Source: an uncultured Collinsella sp.
GTDB taxonomy: Bacteria; Actinomycetota; Coriobacteriia; Coriobacteriales; Coriobacteriaceae
Assembly: GCA_934654795.1 (NCBI GenBank)
Contig: CAKUGT010000021.1
Location: forward strand, 1-30,966
DNA: 30,966 nucleotides
Direction: 5' to 3'
The notes beneath the pieces were generated by a model that saw only the letters and a list, made by a program, of their open reading frames with translations, was not told the origin of the DNA and searched no databases. Each line of letters opens with the position of its first letter. Within the stretch, counting starts at the first letter, position 1. Of the stretch, positions 1 to 7,338 are shown piece after piece. Position numbers and translations under genes: made by a program.

Positions 1-135
1 CAAATGGTTCGATGTCTGCCCGGATGCGACACTGAATGTGTCCATCCTCGCAGTATCCGGTTCTCAAGGTGCACGCCCCGCGGCTGATCCGGTCCGACCG
101 GGCCGTGCGGCAAGGAGATATATTGCCAGACCGGA
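1..135 (-). other. possible rRNA-operon leader or spacer segment
   Basis: No open reading frame here is convincing. Read on the minus strand, the stretch contains CTTGAGAACCGGATACTG (about 57-75), resembling the TTGAGAACT-type processing motif of actinobacterial pre-rRNA leaders and 16S-23S spacers. It is followed by a strong hairpin-forming stretch (GGATGGACACATTC.. and GTCGCATCC) that runs off the left edge. No 16S 3' end (anti-Shine-Dalgarno region) lies upstream on that strand within the window, so a leader ahead of an rRNA operon lying to the left is more likely than an internal spacer. This rests on motif resemblance only. Confidence 0.35.
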
Positions 136-379
136 GGGGCGCCGGGGGCGGGAATCGCGCACTCCATATTTTGTTCACAAATGAATAGAACCCTCAGTCG
201 CATCACTGAGGTTAAAACTGAAGCATTGGCTTCTGATATTGGCGATGACCAGCTGGTTTATAGGTGTTAAGGCATCGGTCATCTCTGGAGCGCCACTTTA
301 CTCCAAAAGCATCAGCTATTTGTTTCCCGTCGGTAAAAGGCAGGTTTTGTTCGCCAAGCGTTCTTATATATAGAGAAGT
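136..379. other. non-coding stretch with one perfect hairpin
   Basis: The ORFs that cross this stretch have no recognisable product and run through the tRNA-derived repeats, so I treat it as non-coding. The one clear structure is a perfect 7-bp stem, CCTCAGT (192-198) with ACTGAGG (205-211), around a 6-nt loop. It is not followed by a T-run on either strand, so it is not a convincing terminator. Confidence 0.5.
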
Positions 380-434
380 TCGGGTTCGAACCCGTGTCGC
401 GGCAACAAAAAAGCGGCCGGCATCCGCCAGTCGC
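380..434 (-). repeat. second, truncated tRNA-Lys-locus module (T-arm palindrome plus terminator-like hairpin)
   Basis: The palindrome CGGGTTCGAACCCG (381-394) is followed, on the plus strand, by seven variable bases, then GGCAACAAAAAAG and a GC-rich hairpin (413-434). The same arrangement recurs at 558-613: T-arm palindrome, seven bases, GGCGACAAAAAAG, hairpin. On the minus strand the hairpin plus six T resembles an intrinsic terminator, with one mismatch and one G-U pair. This is therefore a second copy of the terminator-to-T-arm part of the tRNA-Lys locus. Its left side stops at about 380 and continues into unrelated sequence. Confidence 0.75.
405..434 (-). terminator. duplicated intrinsic terminator (tRNA-Lys module 2)
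   Basis: The minus strand reads GCGACTGGC-ggat-GCCGGCCGC followed by TTTTTTG. It has one internal mismatch, unlike the cleaner terminator at 584-613 of which it appears to be a diverged copy. Confidence 0.6.
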
Positions 435-447
435 TTTTCTATTCTAT

Positions 448-466
448 GGTGGGCCGTCAGGGGTTC
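448..466 (-). repeat. copy of the tRNA-Lys 3' end
   Basis: These 19 bases are identical to 627-645, the discriminator, acceptor 3' strand and half of the T-arm of tRNA-Lys, in the same orientation and 179 bp away. Immediately inside the T-loop position the sequence switches to an unrelated hairpin-rich core. A direct repeat of a tRNA 3' end is the classic scar of site-specific integration at a tRNA, but here the enclosed unit is only 179 bp and carries no gene. Confidence 0.85.
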
Positions 467-570
467 AGCCTGCTTCGCAGGCGGCCGCTGCGGCGCTTTC
501 GCGCCTTGCGCGCTGCGCTGGCAAACGCTCACGCGTTTACTCAGCTCCGCGCCCCGACGGGTTCGAACCC
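461..570. repeat. hairpin-rich element with T-arm inverted ends (Lys copy)
   Basis: The 110-bp element begins GGGTTC (461-466) and ends GAACCC (565-570), inverted copies that match the resident tRNA-Lys T-arm. In between are successive palindromes: GCCTGC-ttc-GCAGGC (468-482), GGCGC-tttc-GCGCC (492-505) and AAACGC-tca-CGCGTTT (523-538). The order TGCTTCGCA, CTGCGG, CTTGC, CAAACGC..GCGTTTA, then GGGTTCGA is shared with 12085-12200 at the tRNA-Gly locus, so the two are relatives. No coding capacity is credible. It could be a miniature mobile repeat or an RNA structural cassette. Confidence 0.75.
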
Positions 571-583
571 ATGAAAAGGCGAC

Positions 584-613
584 AAAAAAGACGGCCAACC
601 GAAGTTGACCGTC
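584..613 (-). terminator. intrinsic terminator of tRNA-Lys
   Basis: The minus strand reads GACGGTCAAC-ttcg-GTTGGCCGTC followed by TTTTTTG: a 10-bp stem with a UUCG tetraloop and one G-U pair, starting 15 bp past the tRNA 3' end. Confidence 0.93.
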
Positions 614-628
614 TCAACAATCTTTGGG

Positions 629-701
629 TGGGCCGTCAGGGGTTCGAACCCTGGACCTTGGGATTAAAAGTCCCCTGCTCTGCCAGCTGAGCTAACGGCC
701 C
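629..701 (-). tRNA. tRNA-Lys (anticodon TTT)
   Basis: The minus strand gives a complete 73-nt cloverleaf. The 7-bp acceptor stem is GGGCCGT/ACGGCCC, the D-arm contains GCTCAGCTGGCAGAGC, and the anticodon loop is CTTTTAA with TTT complementary to 666-668. The T-arm is CCAGGGTTCGAACCCCTG and the discriminator is A. The following bases are CCC, so the terminal CCA is not fully encoded and must be completed enzymatically. A strong terminator follows, and tandem copies of the gene's own 3' end lie beyond it. Confidence 0.97.
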
Positions 702-710
702 GCGGGTGGC

Positions 711-739
711 ATTGTACCACGGTCTGGGACTATTCCCAA
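711..739 (-). promoter_or_regulatory. predicted promoter of tRNA-Lys
   Basis: On the minus strand TTGGGA (734-739) and TACAAT (711-716) are separated by 17 bp, placing the start of transcription close to the mature tRNA 5' end at 701. The -35 box overlaps the last codons of the aminopeptidase gene, so the tRNA need not depend on read-through. Confidence 0.6.
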
Positions 740-2010
740 CTCCATTGACCGTTCTGGAAAATCACAACTTCACGTCCATCAGGCGTAACGCCCGTAATAT
801 CGATGTCGTCCGTGCCGATCATAAAATCGACGTGCGTGCTCGAGACGTTAACGCCATGCTCCAGGAGCTCCTCCTTGGACATGTCATACCCACCCTCGAT
901 GCACTCAGGGAAGCCAACGCCCAGCGCAAGGTGGCAGCTGGCGTTCTCGTCATAGAGCGTGTCATAGAACAGAACGCCACTTTCACGGATCGGCGTGTTC
1001 TTGGAGATAAGCGCGACCTCACCCAGATGAGCGGCACCTTCATCGGTGTCAATAATGCTCGCAAGCGTCGCCTTACCCACGCGGGCATCGTAGTCCACTA
1101 CGCGGCCCGCCTCGAACTTAATCCAAAAATCGTCAACCTTGTTACCGTGGTGAATGAGCGGCATAGCCGAATACACGATACCGTCGGCACGCATACGGTC
1201 AGGCGAGGTGAAGACTTCCTCGGTGGGAATGTTGGGGAAGAAGGGGTGCCCATCGGGCGTCTTGCCCTTGCCGCCGGCCCACTCGTGACCTTTCGTCATG
1301 CCAATCGTCAGATCGGTTCCATTTGCCGAGGTGTAATGCAGGTAGTCGAAACGATTGTCGTTCAGGAAACGCAGGTTCTTTTCGAAAGCGGCGTCATGGA
1401 GTTCCCAGTCGCTCTCCGGGTCCTGGCCATCGGCGCGAGCGGTGTGCAGAATCGCATTCCACAGCTTATAGATTGCAACCTCATCGGCGTCTCCCGGGAA
1501 CACCTCACGCGCCCAGGCAACGACCGGCGCGCCGGCGATGCACCACGGGTTGATGTTGTAGTCCAGTCCGCGGCGAAAGACCTTGCACTGCGTGTTCCTT
1601 GCCTTAGAAGCTGCAGCAGGCTTAGCGGGATCGATGCCCTTAAGAGCGGCAGGGTCCGCACCCTCGATAAAGATAAAGCAGGCACCATCCTGGGCCAGGG
1701 AATCAAGCTGCAGGCGCTTCCACTCGGGCGTCTGCTCAAAATAGCTTTTCTCGACATGCTCGTAGGTGAGCCTCGTCACGGCATCATCGGCCCAAATAAC
1801 CGTCACGTGACCGGCGCCGGCGGCATAAGCCTCCGCAACCACCACGCGCGCAAACGGCGCGCACTCGACCGGAGACTGAACGACAACCTCCTGGCCGGGC
1901 TTGACGTTTACGCCCTTGCGGACAACCAGGCGCGCATAGTTTTTAATCTTGGGCTCTAGGGCCTTCATGCCCTCCAGAGCCTCTTCGACCGTCAGGGCAG
2001 CTCGAATCAT
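730..2010 (-). CDS. M29-family metallo-aminopeptidase
   Basis: The 426-aa product resembles AmpS/PepS-type (MEROPS M29) aminopeptidases, cytosolic dinuclear metal exopeptidases that release N-terminal residues in peptide turnover. Supporting motifs are NIPTEEVFTSP about two thirds along, HLGEVALISKNTPIRESGV, LYDENASCHLALG and the C-terminal STHVDFMIG; these glutamates, histidines and aspartate match the family's metal-binding positions. Length agrees with the usual 400-420 aa. I chose ATG at 2010 because GGAG lies six bases upstream; the ATG four codons earlier (2022) has no Shine-Dalgarno. A terminator of the preceding gene ends only 29 bp upstream of this start, so a short dedicated promoter or read-through must supply expression. 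The 3' end contains the tRNA-Lys -35 box. Confidence 0.92.
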   Translation of the reverse strand: MIRAALTVEEALEGMKALEPKIKNYARLVVRKGVNVKPGQEVVVQSPVECAPFARVVVAEAYAAGAGHVTVIWADDAVTRLTYEHVEKSYFEQTPEWKRLQLDSLAQDGACFIFIEGADPAALKGIDPAKPAAASKARNTQCKVFRRGLDYNINPWCIAGAPVVAWAREVFPGDADEVAIYKLWNAILHTARADGQDPESDWELHDAAFEKNLRFLNDNRFDYLHYTSANGTDLTIGMTKGHEWAGGKGKTPDGHPFFPNIPTEEVFTSPDRMRADGIVYSAMPLIHHGNKVDDFWIKFEAGRVVDYDARVGKATLASIIDTDEGAAHLGEVALISKNTPIRESGVLFYDTLYDENASCHLALGVGFPECIEGGYDMSKEELLEHGVNVSSTHVDFMIGTDDIDITGVTPDGREVVIFQNGQWSWE

Positions 2011-2038
2011 GTGCCACTCCATCTATCTATAGAACAGT

Positions 2039-2069
2039 AAAAAGGCGCGCCGCAAAAACGACGCGCCTT
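2039..2069 (-). terminator. intrinsic terminator after the purC-coupled gene
   Basis: On the minus strand AAGGCGCGtCG-loop-CGgCGCGCCTT is followed by TTTTT. It lies 31 bp beyond the stop of the two-TM protein and 29 bp ahead of the aminopeptidase start, so it separates the two transcription units. Confidence 0.85.
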
Positions 2070-2099
2070 ATATCTTAGCGATAAGTATGCATGCAAACG

Positions 2100-2675
2100 C
2101 TACTTCTTCTTGGAGTCCTTCTTGTCCTCCTCGGCAGCCGAGCGCTCGATAAGGGCGTTGAGCTTGTTCTCGGACATGCCCTCGGCCTGCGTGCGGTACA
2201 TGTTGCGCAGGGGACGAATACGAACGAAGTCGTAGATAAAGTCACCCAAAATGACGATGTAAGACAAAACGATGCCGACCATCTGGACGGGGCTGGACAC
2301 CATGCCAGCGGGAGCGAAGTACAGCGAAGCCCAAATGGCCACGACGAGCACCATGCCGATAGTAAGCACGGCCCACCAGATGCGGCGGCGCTTGGTGTAG
2401 TCCTCATCCTGCTTGAGAAGGATATTCGACACCGTGTAGATGCGATCCTCCTTGGCGCGCTGCTTAGCCTTGCGGGCGCGCTTCTCCTCTTTAGAGAGGC
2501 CCTCGAGGTTCTCGCCCTTCTCGAGCTCTTTGCGGCGTGCCTTAGACGAAGCCGGCACGACGCGGACAGAGCTCGCTGCCTGACGGGCGGGCTTGGCGGA
2601 TGCGGCGGACTTGCGCGCAACCCCGGTAACCTCGTGGGATTGCGTGCGCTTGTTCGTGGCGCTACGGGTACTCAC
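2100..2675 (-). CDS. hypothetical two-TM membrane protein coupled to purC
   Basis: I do not recognise this 191-aa protein. Its N-terminal half (residues 1-95) is very basic and Lys/Arg/Ala-rich, probably cytoplasmic and possibly coiled (EKRARKAKQRAKED). Two hydrophobic segments follow at about residues 100-120 and 130-151, then a charged tail ending in a Lys-rich run. Both termini are therefore predicted to be cytoplasmic. It starts with GTG directly abutting the purC stop (TAAGTG), and its Shine-Dalgarno AAGGAG lies inside the purC 3' end, so translation is probably coupled. Nothing links it to purine synthesis beyond this position; a housekeeping envelope role is equally possible. Confidence 0.8.
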   Translation of the reverse strand: MSTRSATNKRTQSHEVTGVARKSAASAKPARQAASSVRVVPASSKARRKELEKGENLEGLSKEEKRARKAKQRAKEDRIYTVSNILLKQDEDYTKRRRIWWAVLTIGMVLVVAIWASLYFAPAGMVSSPVQMVGIVLSYIVILGDFIYDFVRIRPLRNMYRTQAEGMSENKLNALIERSAAEEDKKDSKKK

Positions 2676-3563
2676 TTATGCGTTCTCCTTCATGCTTGTG
2701 AACTGGGAGCCCGTAATGATCTGGAAGGCCTCGCGATAGCGCTCGGACGTGCCATCGATGACCTCGGCGGGCAGGTGCGGGGTCTCCCCCGTCATATCCC
2801 AGTTGGCTTTGAGCCAATTGCGGACGAATTGCTTGTCGTAGCTGGGCTGGATCTTGCCCTCCTCGTAGCTGGCAGCAGGCCAGAAACGGCTGGAGTCAGG
2901 CGTGAGGCACTCGTCGATCAGCGTGACCTTGCCATCGATGACACCAAACTCGAACTTGGTGTCGGCAATGATGATGCCACGGGTCGCTGCATACTCGGCG
3001 GCAGCCTTGTAGATCTTGAGGGAAAGGTCGCGAATCTGCGTGGCAATGTCCTCGCCCACGATCTCGCAGCAACGCTCGAACGAGATGTTCTCGTCGTGGT
3101 CACCGATCTCGGCCTTCGTGGACGGCGTGAACAGCGGCTCGGGAAGCTTGGAGGCCTCGGTCAGGCCCTCAGGCAGCTGGATGCCGCAGACGGTGCCGTT
3201 CTCGTCGTAGGTCTTCTTGCCCGAACCGGTCAGATAGCCGCGGACGATGCACTCGATAGGAATCGTCTGGGCCTTCTTGACCAGCATGGCGCGGCCAGCG
3301 AGGTAGTCACGATACTCGGCAAACTCCTCGGGGAAATCCGCCGGGTCGATGGAGACGAGGTGGTTGGGAACGATATCGGCAAATTTATCAAACCAGAATG
3401 CCGAGATGCGGTTGAGCACCTCTCCCTTAAACGGAATCTCGTCGGGAAGAATGAAGTCGAACGCAGAAATGCGGTCGGTGGCGACCATCAGCAGGTTTTC
3501 ACCGGCATCGTAGATATCACGAACCTTGCCACGGGAATCCGGACGACGCTCCATCGTTGTCAC
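2676..3563 (-). CDS. purC: phosphoribosylaminoimidazole-succinocarboxamide synthase (SAICAR synthetase)
   Basis: The 295-aa enzyme condenses CAIR with aspartate using ATP in de novo IMP synthesis. Family hallmarks are RGKVRDIYD and TDRISAFD near the N terminus, IPFKGEVLNRISAFWF, VRGYLTGSG in the middle and IIIADTKFEFG followed by TLIDECLTPDSSRFW. Length fits the longer (about 300 aa) PurC subgroup. I chose the GTG at 3563 because AAGGAG lies eight bases upstream. The GTG three codons earlier (3572) overlaps that Shine-Dalgarno, and an ATG at 3554 is the alternative. A GC-rich hairpin sits just upstream in the leader. It shares the purine pathway with purB 7 kb away but is not in an operon with it. 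Confidence 0.96.
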   Translation of the reverse strand: MTTMERRPDSRGKVRDIYDAGENLLMVATDRISAFDFILPDEIPFKGEVLNRISAFWFDKFADIVPNHLVSIDPADFPEEFAEYRDYLAGRAMLVKKAQTIPIECIVRGYLTGSGKKTYDENGTVCGIQLPEGLTEASKLPEPLFTPSTKAEIGDHDENISFERCCEIVGEDIATQIRDLSLKIYKAAAEYAATRGIIIADTKFEFGVIDGKVTLIDECLTPDSSRFWPAASYEEGKIQPSYDKQFVRNWLKANWDMTGETPHLPAEVIDGTSERYREAFQIITGSQFTSMKENA

Positions 3564-3593
3564 GTGAGTCACTCCTTACCAAAATACGACAGT

Positions 3594-3613
3594 AATGCGG
3601 GTTCTTTCCCGCA
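3594..3613 (-). promoter_or_regulatory. hairpin in the purC leader
   Basis: On the minus strand ATGCGGG and CCCGCAT form a perfect 7-bp stem around a 6-nt loop, 17 bp before the purC Shine-Dalgarno. No T-run follows. It may be a weak end structure for the upstream histidine kinase transcript or a leader element; it does not match the purine riboswitch fold as I know it. Confidence 0.35.
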
Positions 3614-3672
3614 TGTTTTCGCAAACTCGGAGCGGCAGGGACGAAACCCCTCCTTCACCGAATAGCGAAAAG

Positions 3673-5238
3673 CTAGTGCTCCATTGTAGTAGATGCCGCG
3701 TCCGCCGTGTGCTCGCGAGGCAGATGAATCGTAAAAGTCGTACCCTTTCCAAGCTCCGACTCCACGGATATGTAGCCGTGATGACGCTCGACAATCTGCT
3801 TGGTCACGGCGAGGCCCACGCCCAGGCCACCCGCCTCGCGGGCGCGACTGGCGTCGGCACGCCAAAAACGACCGAAGATGCGCGACAAATCATCCTTGGC
3901 GATACCGATGCCCGTATCCGAAACCGCAATATCGACGTGCTTGCGGTCGCTGAGCACCGACACCACGACCCAACCCCCCTCGGGGGTATAGCGCATGGCG
4001 TTACTCAAGAGGTTGATGACGCATTGCGTGATCATGTCGGGATCCGCCTCAACAACGTCATCGTGGCCCTGCGTCTCATCCGCAAAGCGCAAACGCAGGT
4101 CACGGTCGGCAAACAGGCGCTCCTGGCCATTCACAATCGAACGCACAAACGGCACCATATCCACCGGCTCCAGGTTGAGCGGCGCGGTACTGTTTTCCAT
4201 GCGCGACAGGTCGAGCATCTGCTGCACCAAACGAGCCAGGCGACGCGTCTCGGAAGCGACCGTCTCCAGATGCTCATCGTCGGTGGGATACACGCCGTCT
4301 TGCATGGCCTCGACCGTTGCAAGCATGGCCATAAGCGGGGTGCGAAGCTCGTGCGCGACATCCGAGGTCAGGCGCTTCTCGTGCTTCATGTCCTTCTCAA
4401 GCGACGTGGCCATCTCGTCAAAGGTCTCACCCAGCTGATCGATCTCGTCATCGCCGCGCAAGCCCGTACGAGCAGACAGATCGCCGTCGCGAATTTGCTT
4501 GGCCGTGCTGGTAATACGATGGATCGGCTTGGTGAGCATACGCGACACGAGCGATCCGATAACGACCGAGATGCAGACTGCAACAACCGCGGCGAGCGCC
4601 ATCGCGTTAAAGGTCTTCTCTCTAAACGCGGAGTCTGCCTTGGTGAGTAGGGCATCGGAGCCGATAGCCCATAGCTTTACTTGTCCGACATGCTCGCCGG
4701 AAGACGTTACGATCTCGACGTTAGCAACGCTATCGGAGTCGGTAGGAGCAGCCGAAACTGGGCTGTGCGATGACCTCTTTCCGCTCGTACCGTCGGTTGT
4801 CGCCTGATTTTCGCGTACATCGGCAGTAGCGCTTGCCGAGGGCCACGAGTCGTCGTAGACGATGACGCCCCTTTTATTGACGACCTGCATACCAAGATCG
4901 TCGGACACCAAGCTCGATGTCGCGACCGCACGCAGCTCCCCCGCGGTCCAATTGCCGTTTTCCTCATACGACGTCGCAAGCTTTTCGGCAGCGGAATTTG
5001 CGATTTCGACAATATTGGAGCGCGTGTAATCCGTAAAAACCGTGCCCCATACAACGGAGACTACGCCCACCAGCACCAATACCGTCATGAGCGATGTCAG
5101 GGCAAAAGCCAGGGCCATGCGCGAGGGATAGCTCATCGTTGGCCGTGAATCGGAACGAGGCGTGTTCCAACTAGCCTTGGAACCCGCCTCGTTCTCCTGC
5201 TTATGCTTTTGCCCGATTTCAAAGCGCGCAGGTGTCAT
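3673..5238 (-). CDS. sensor histidine kinase (two TM, HAMP)
   Basis: The 521-aa membrane kinase partners the response regulator encoded 12 bp upstream. Architecture: basic N-terminal tail, TM1 at about 42-66, extracytoplasmic sensor region 67-208 with a Ser/Thr/Asp-rich stretch at 131-172, TM2 at 209-231, HAMP at 232-284, then dimerisation/phosphoacceptor helix SDVAHELRTP with His296. The ATPase domain has its N-box at about 409-417 (NLLSNAMRY), G1 box DTGIGI at 441-446, F-box FGRFWR and G2 box GLGVGL at 471-476, so all catalytic boxes are intact. Start ATG has AAAGGA eight bases upstream. The sensor domain gives no hint of its ligand; the overall layout resembles BaeS/VicK-like envelope-stress kinases, but that is a family impression only. 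Confidence 0.93.
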   Translation of the reverse strand: MTPARFEIGQKHKQENEAGSKASWNTPRSDSRPTMSYPSRMALAFALTSLMTVLVLVGVVSVVWGTVFTDYTRSNIVEIANSAAEKLATSYEENGNWTAGELRAVATSSLVSDDLGMQVVNKRGVIVYDDSWPSASATADVRENQATTDGTSGKRSSHSPVSAAPTDSDSVANVEIVTSSGEHVGQVKLWAIGSDALLTKADSAFREKTFNAMALAAVVAVCISVVIGSLVSRMLTKPIHRITSTAKQIRDGDLSARTGLRGDDEIDQLGETFDEMATSLEKDMKHEKRLTSDVAHELRTPLMAMLATVEAMQDGVYPTDDEHLETVASETRRLARLVQQMLDLSRMENSTAPLNLEPVDMVPFVRSIVNGQERLFADRDLRLRFADETQGHDDVVEADPDMITQCVINLLSNAMRYTPEGGWVVVSVLSDRKHVDIAVSDTGIGIAKDDLSRIFGRFWRADASRAREAGGLGVGLAVTKQIVERHHGYISVESELGKGTTFTIHLPREHTADAASTTMEH

Positions 5239-5250
5239 ATGTGATTTCCT

Positions 5251-5973
5251 TTATTTCTCGTCCGACTTATCGGTCTTGGTCGGAGCCTCGAAGCGGTAGC
5301 CGACACCGTGGACGGTGTAGAGCCACTTGGGCTTCTTGGGGTCGTCGCCCAGCTTGGCGCGAAGATTCTTCACGTGGCTGTCGATGGTGCGCTCGTACCC
5401 CTCAAAGTCGTAGCCGAGCACCTTCTCGACCAGCTCCATGCGGTTATACACACGACCGGGATGGCGGGCAAGCGTGGTGAGCAGCTTGAACTCGGAAGCC
5501 GTCAGATCGACTTCCTTGCCCTCGACCAAGATCTTGTGGCCCGAGATATCGATGACCAGATCGCCAAAGTCGAGCACCTCGACGGCAGGCTCGTCGGCCT
5601 GATGGGCACGGCGGAACAGAGCGCGAACGCGGGCGACGAGCTCGCGCGGCGAGAACGGCTTAATCAGATAGTCGTCGGCGCCGAGCTCAAGACCGATAAT
5701 GCGGTCCTCGATCTCGCCCTTGGCCGTCAGCATGATGATGGGGACATCCGAGGTGTCGCGAATGGTGCGGCAAACGCGCTCGCCGGGGATCTTGGGGAGC
5801 ATAAGGTCGAGCACGACCAGGTCAAACTGATGCTTCTCGAACTCCTCAATCGCGGACTGGCCGTCGCCGACGCCCACAACCCAGTAGCCTTCGCGCTCGA
5901 GATAGGCAGCGACGGCGTCACGGATTGCCTTCTCATCCTCGACCAGCAGAATCTTTTTTGCATCTGAAGCCAT
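5251..5973 (-). CDS. OmpR/PhoB-family response regulator
   Basis: This 240-aa regulator has a receiver domain with acidic pair Glu12/Asp13, phosphoacceptor Asp56 (VVLDLMLP), Thr83 and Lys105. A winged-helix DNA-binding domain follows, ending in the typical RTIDSHVKNLRAKLG and YTVHGVGYRF motifs. It is the first gene of a two-gene unit with the histidine kinase, which starts 12 bp after its stop, so the pair should form a phosphorelay. I chose ATG at 5973, with AGGGGGG seven bases upstream. An in-frame TTG at 5994 would place the Shine-Dalgarno inside the coding region. Confidence 0.96.
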   Translation of the reverse strand: MASDAKKILLVEDEKAIRDAVAAYLEREGYWVVGVGDGQSAIEEFEKHQFDLVVLDLMLPKIPGERVCRTIRDTSDVPIIMLTAKGEIEDRIIGLELGADDYLIKPFSPRELVARVRALFRRAHQADEPAVEVLDFGDLVIDISGHKILVEGKEVDLTASEFKLLTTLARHPGRVYNRMELVEKVLGYDFEGYERTIDSHVKNLRAKLGDDPKKPKWLYTVHGVGYRFEAPTKTDKSDEK

Positions 5974-6028
5974 AACACGGCCCCCCTGTCTCAATTAGCT
6001 AAGAACAAGCCCATTTTAACGCACCTGA

Positions 6029-6067
6029 GCCCGCCAGACGCCGCTATGACGCGGCAGCTCGGCGGGC
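6029..6067. other. two-storey GC hairpin between the response regulator and lipoprotein genes
   Basis: GCCCGCC (6029-6035) pairs with GGCGGGC (6061-6067), and GCCGC (6040-6044) pairs with GCGGC (6051-6055), with small internal loops. There is no T-run on either side. It lies 60 bp past the lipoprotein stop on the minus strand and may act as a weak terminator or mRNA-stabilising end, or as a structured leader ahead of the regulator. Confidence 0.45.
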
Positions 6068-6126
6068 GGTACTCACAATTACAACGCGTTTATTCCCCTG
6101 TTGGCGTCTTTTTAACCCCTCTAGGC

Positions 6127-7338
6127 TTAAAGAGAGAATAGGCGTGCAGTGACCGTCTCTGGTATACCCTGGCTGTTGCGCACCGTGGCGTACGTAAGGA
6201 ATGAGTCCGATTTTCCCGCCGTAGCTGGATAATCGCCATACTCCAAAGCGCGGTCGGGCGACAGCAGCGAGCCATAGGTCTTGGCAGAGGTGTCGATCAG
6301 GAAATGCGACGCCTGTACCTTAACGAGATATTTATTCTTCTTGCCGGCAGCACATGCGAGTGGCTCGCGGGACAGGAAGAGGTACGGCCCTCCCTCATTA
6401 CCGATATACGTGCCCATGTTGCCTAGGCTGCCCACGCCACTATAGGCCGCCTCGATGGAAAACACGAAGGTATCACCCATATATACTGCCTCGAAAGGTG
6501 AGACCGACGAGGGAAGGACTAGCTGGGCACGTTTGGTGTTGTTGCCGTCGGTCAGGTCGATTGCCGTTATGCCGTAGTAGACACCCTCGTCGTTGCGGAC
6601 GCGCGGCGAAATGGTCAAAATGCCATCGCTCACGCGCGGGGCCGATGCAAAGCGGCCCGTCGATTTCCAAATTGTCTCGGCCTTGGATTCATCAAGCGAG
6701 CGACGATGGCAAAACGAATCACTACTCGTTTTATTGCCGCCTGCCGAAGGCATTTTATACCAGATGACTGATGACCCGAATGCCGTAAACAGCGGCGGAT
6801 CATAGTCCTTGCCACCTCGATCGAGCTCAACCACGTCGCCAGAGAGCGAAGCGCCCGACAGATTTTGAGCGTAGAGCTTCCACGATGAATTGGCAAAGTT
6901 CATCTCAACCCATGCAAACACGCCATCGCCGGCACGGACATCGTAAAATGCATATCCCGTACCCTCGATAGGATCCTCGATTAATGTGGTAAGCGAGCCA
7001 TCGCCCAGGTTGAGCACACCGAGCGTGTTAGCGTGCAGCGCCGATGCGGGCGTCATCATTGCCGCAGCATAGTCACCATCGCAGTAGTACAGCAACGTGC
7101 CCAGCGGCAGCGTCCACGACGCTGCCGGCTCAAGATCGATGTCGACCGCCTCGTACTCATCCGTAATCGAGACAATCTTTGAATCGTCCTTGATAACCTG
7201 CGGCTCGCCGGCGGCATCATCACTGGTGCCCGTCTTTTTCGAGCATCCGGCAAGCACCGTGGCGGCGCCCGTGGCAGCGCCACCGAGTACGAAGCCACGG
7301 CGCGATATTCCGTTCTTGATGTAGTCGGTAATGCCCAT
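6127..7338 (-). CDS. Tat-exported lipoprotein, probable beta-rich surface protein
   Basis: The N terminus combines a twin-arginine motif (SRRGFVLGG, Arg13-Arg14) with a lipobox (LAGC, Cys32), so the 403-aa product should be folded in the cytoplasm, exported by Tat and lipid-anchored. The mature part is rich in short aromatic/Gly/Asp strands (GTGYAFYDVRAGDGVFAWVEMN, split here as GTGYAFYDV and GVFAWVEMN) that suggest a beta-propeller-like fold. No enzyme motif is recognised. I chose the ATG at 7338 because the Tat signal begins there; its first base overlaps the stop of the TSCPD gene (TAATG), which implies translational coupling. The longer ORF reading would add 18 residues that overlap the TSCPD gene. 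Confidence 0.85.
   Translation of the reverse strand: MGITDYIKNGISRRGFVLGGAATGAATVLAGCSKKTGTSDDAAGEPQVIKDDSKIVSITDEYEAVDIDLEPAASWTLPLGTLLYYCDGDYAAAMMTPASALHANTLGVLNLGDGSLTTLIEDPIEGTGYAFYDVRAGDGVFAWVEMNFANSSWKLYAQNLSGASLSGDVVELDRGGKDYDPPLFTAFGSSVIWYKMPSAGGNKTSSDSFCHRRSLDESKAETIWKSTGRFASAPRVSDGILTISPRVRNDEGVYYGITAIDLTDGNNTKRAQLVLPSSVSPFEAVYMGDTFVFSIEAAYSGVGSLGNMGTYIGNEGGPYLFLSREPLACAAGKKNKYLVKVQASHFLIDTSAKTYGSLLSPDRALEYGDYPATAGKSDSFLTYATVRNSQGIPETVTARLFSL

Noticed and set aside
381..570. Extra tRNA genes at the T-arm palindromes
   Set aside because: Only the T-arm and acceptor 3' strand are present; there is no D-arm or anticodon arm, so these are fragments.
212..690. Overlapping ORFs on both strands in the tRNA-Lys repeat region
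   Set aside because: They translate tRNA, terminator and hairpin repeats. None has a recognisable product and they overlap each other in several frames.
2091..3665. 524-aa open frame on the plus strand opposite purC and the two-TM gene
   Set aside because: Mirror of two supported minus-strand genes; no motifs, and no ribosome-binding site that would favour it.
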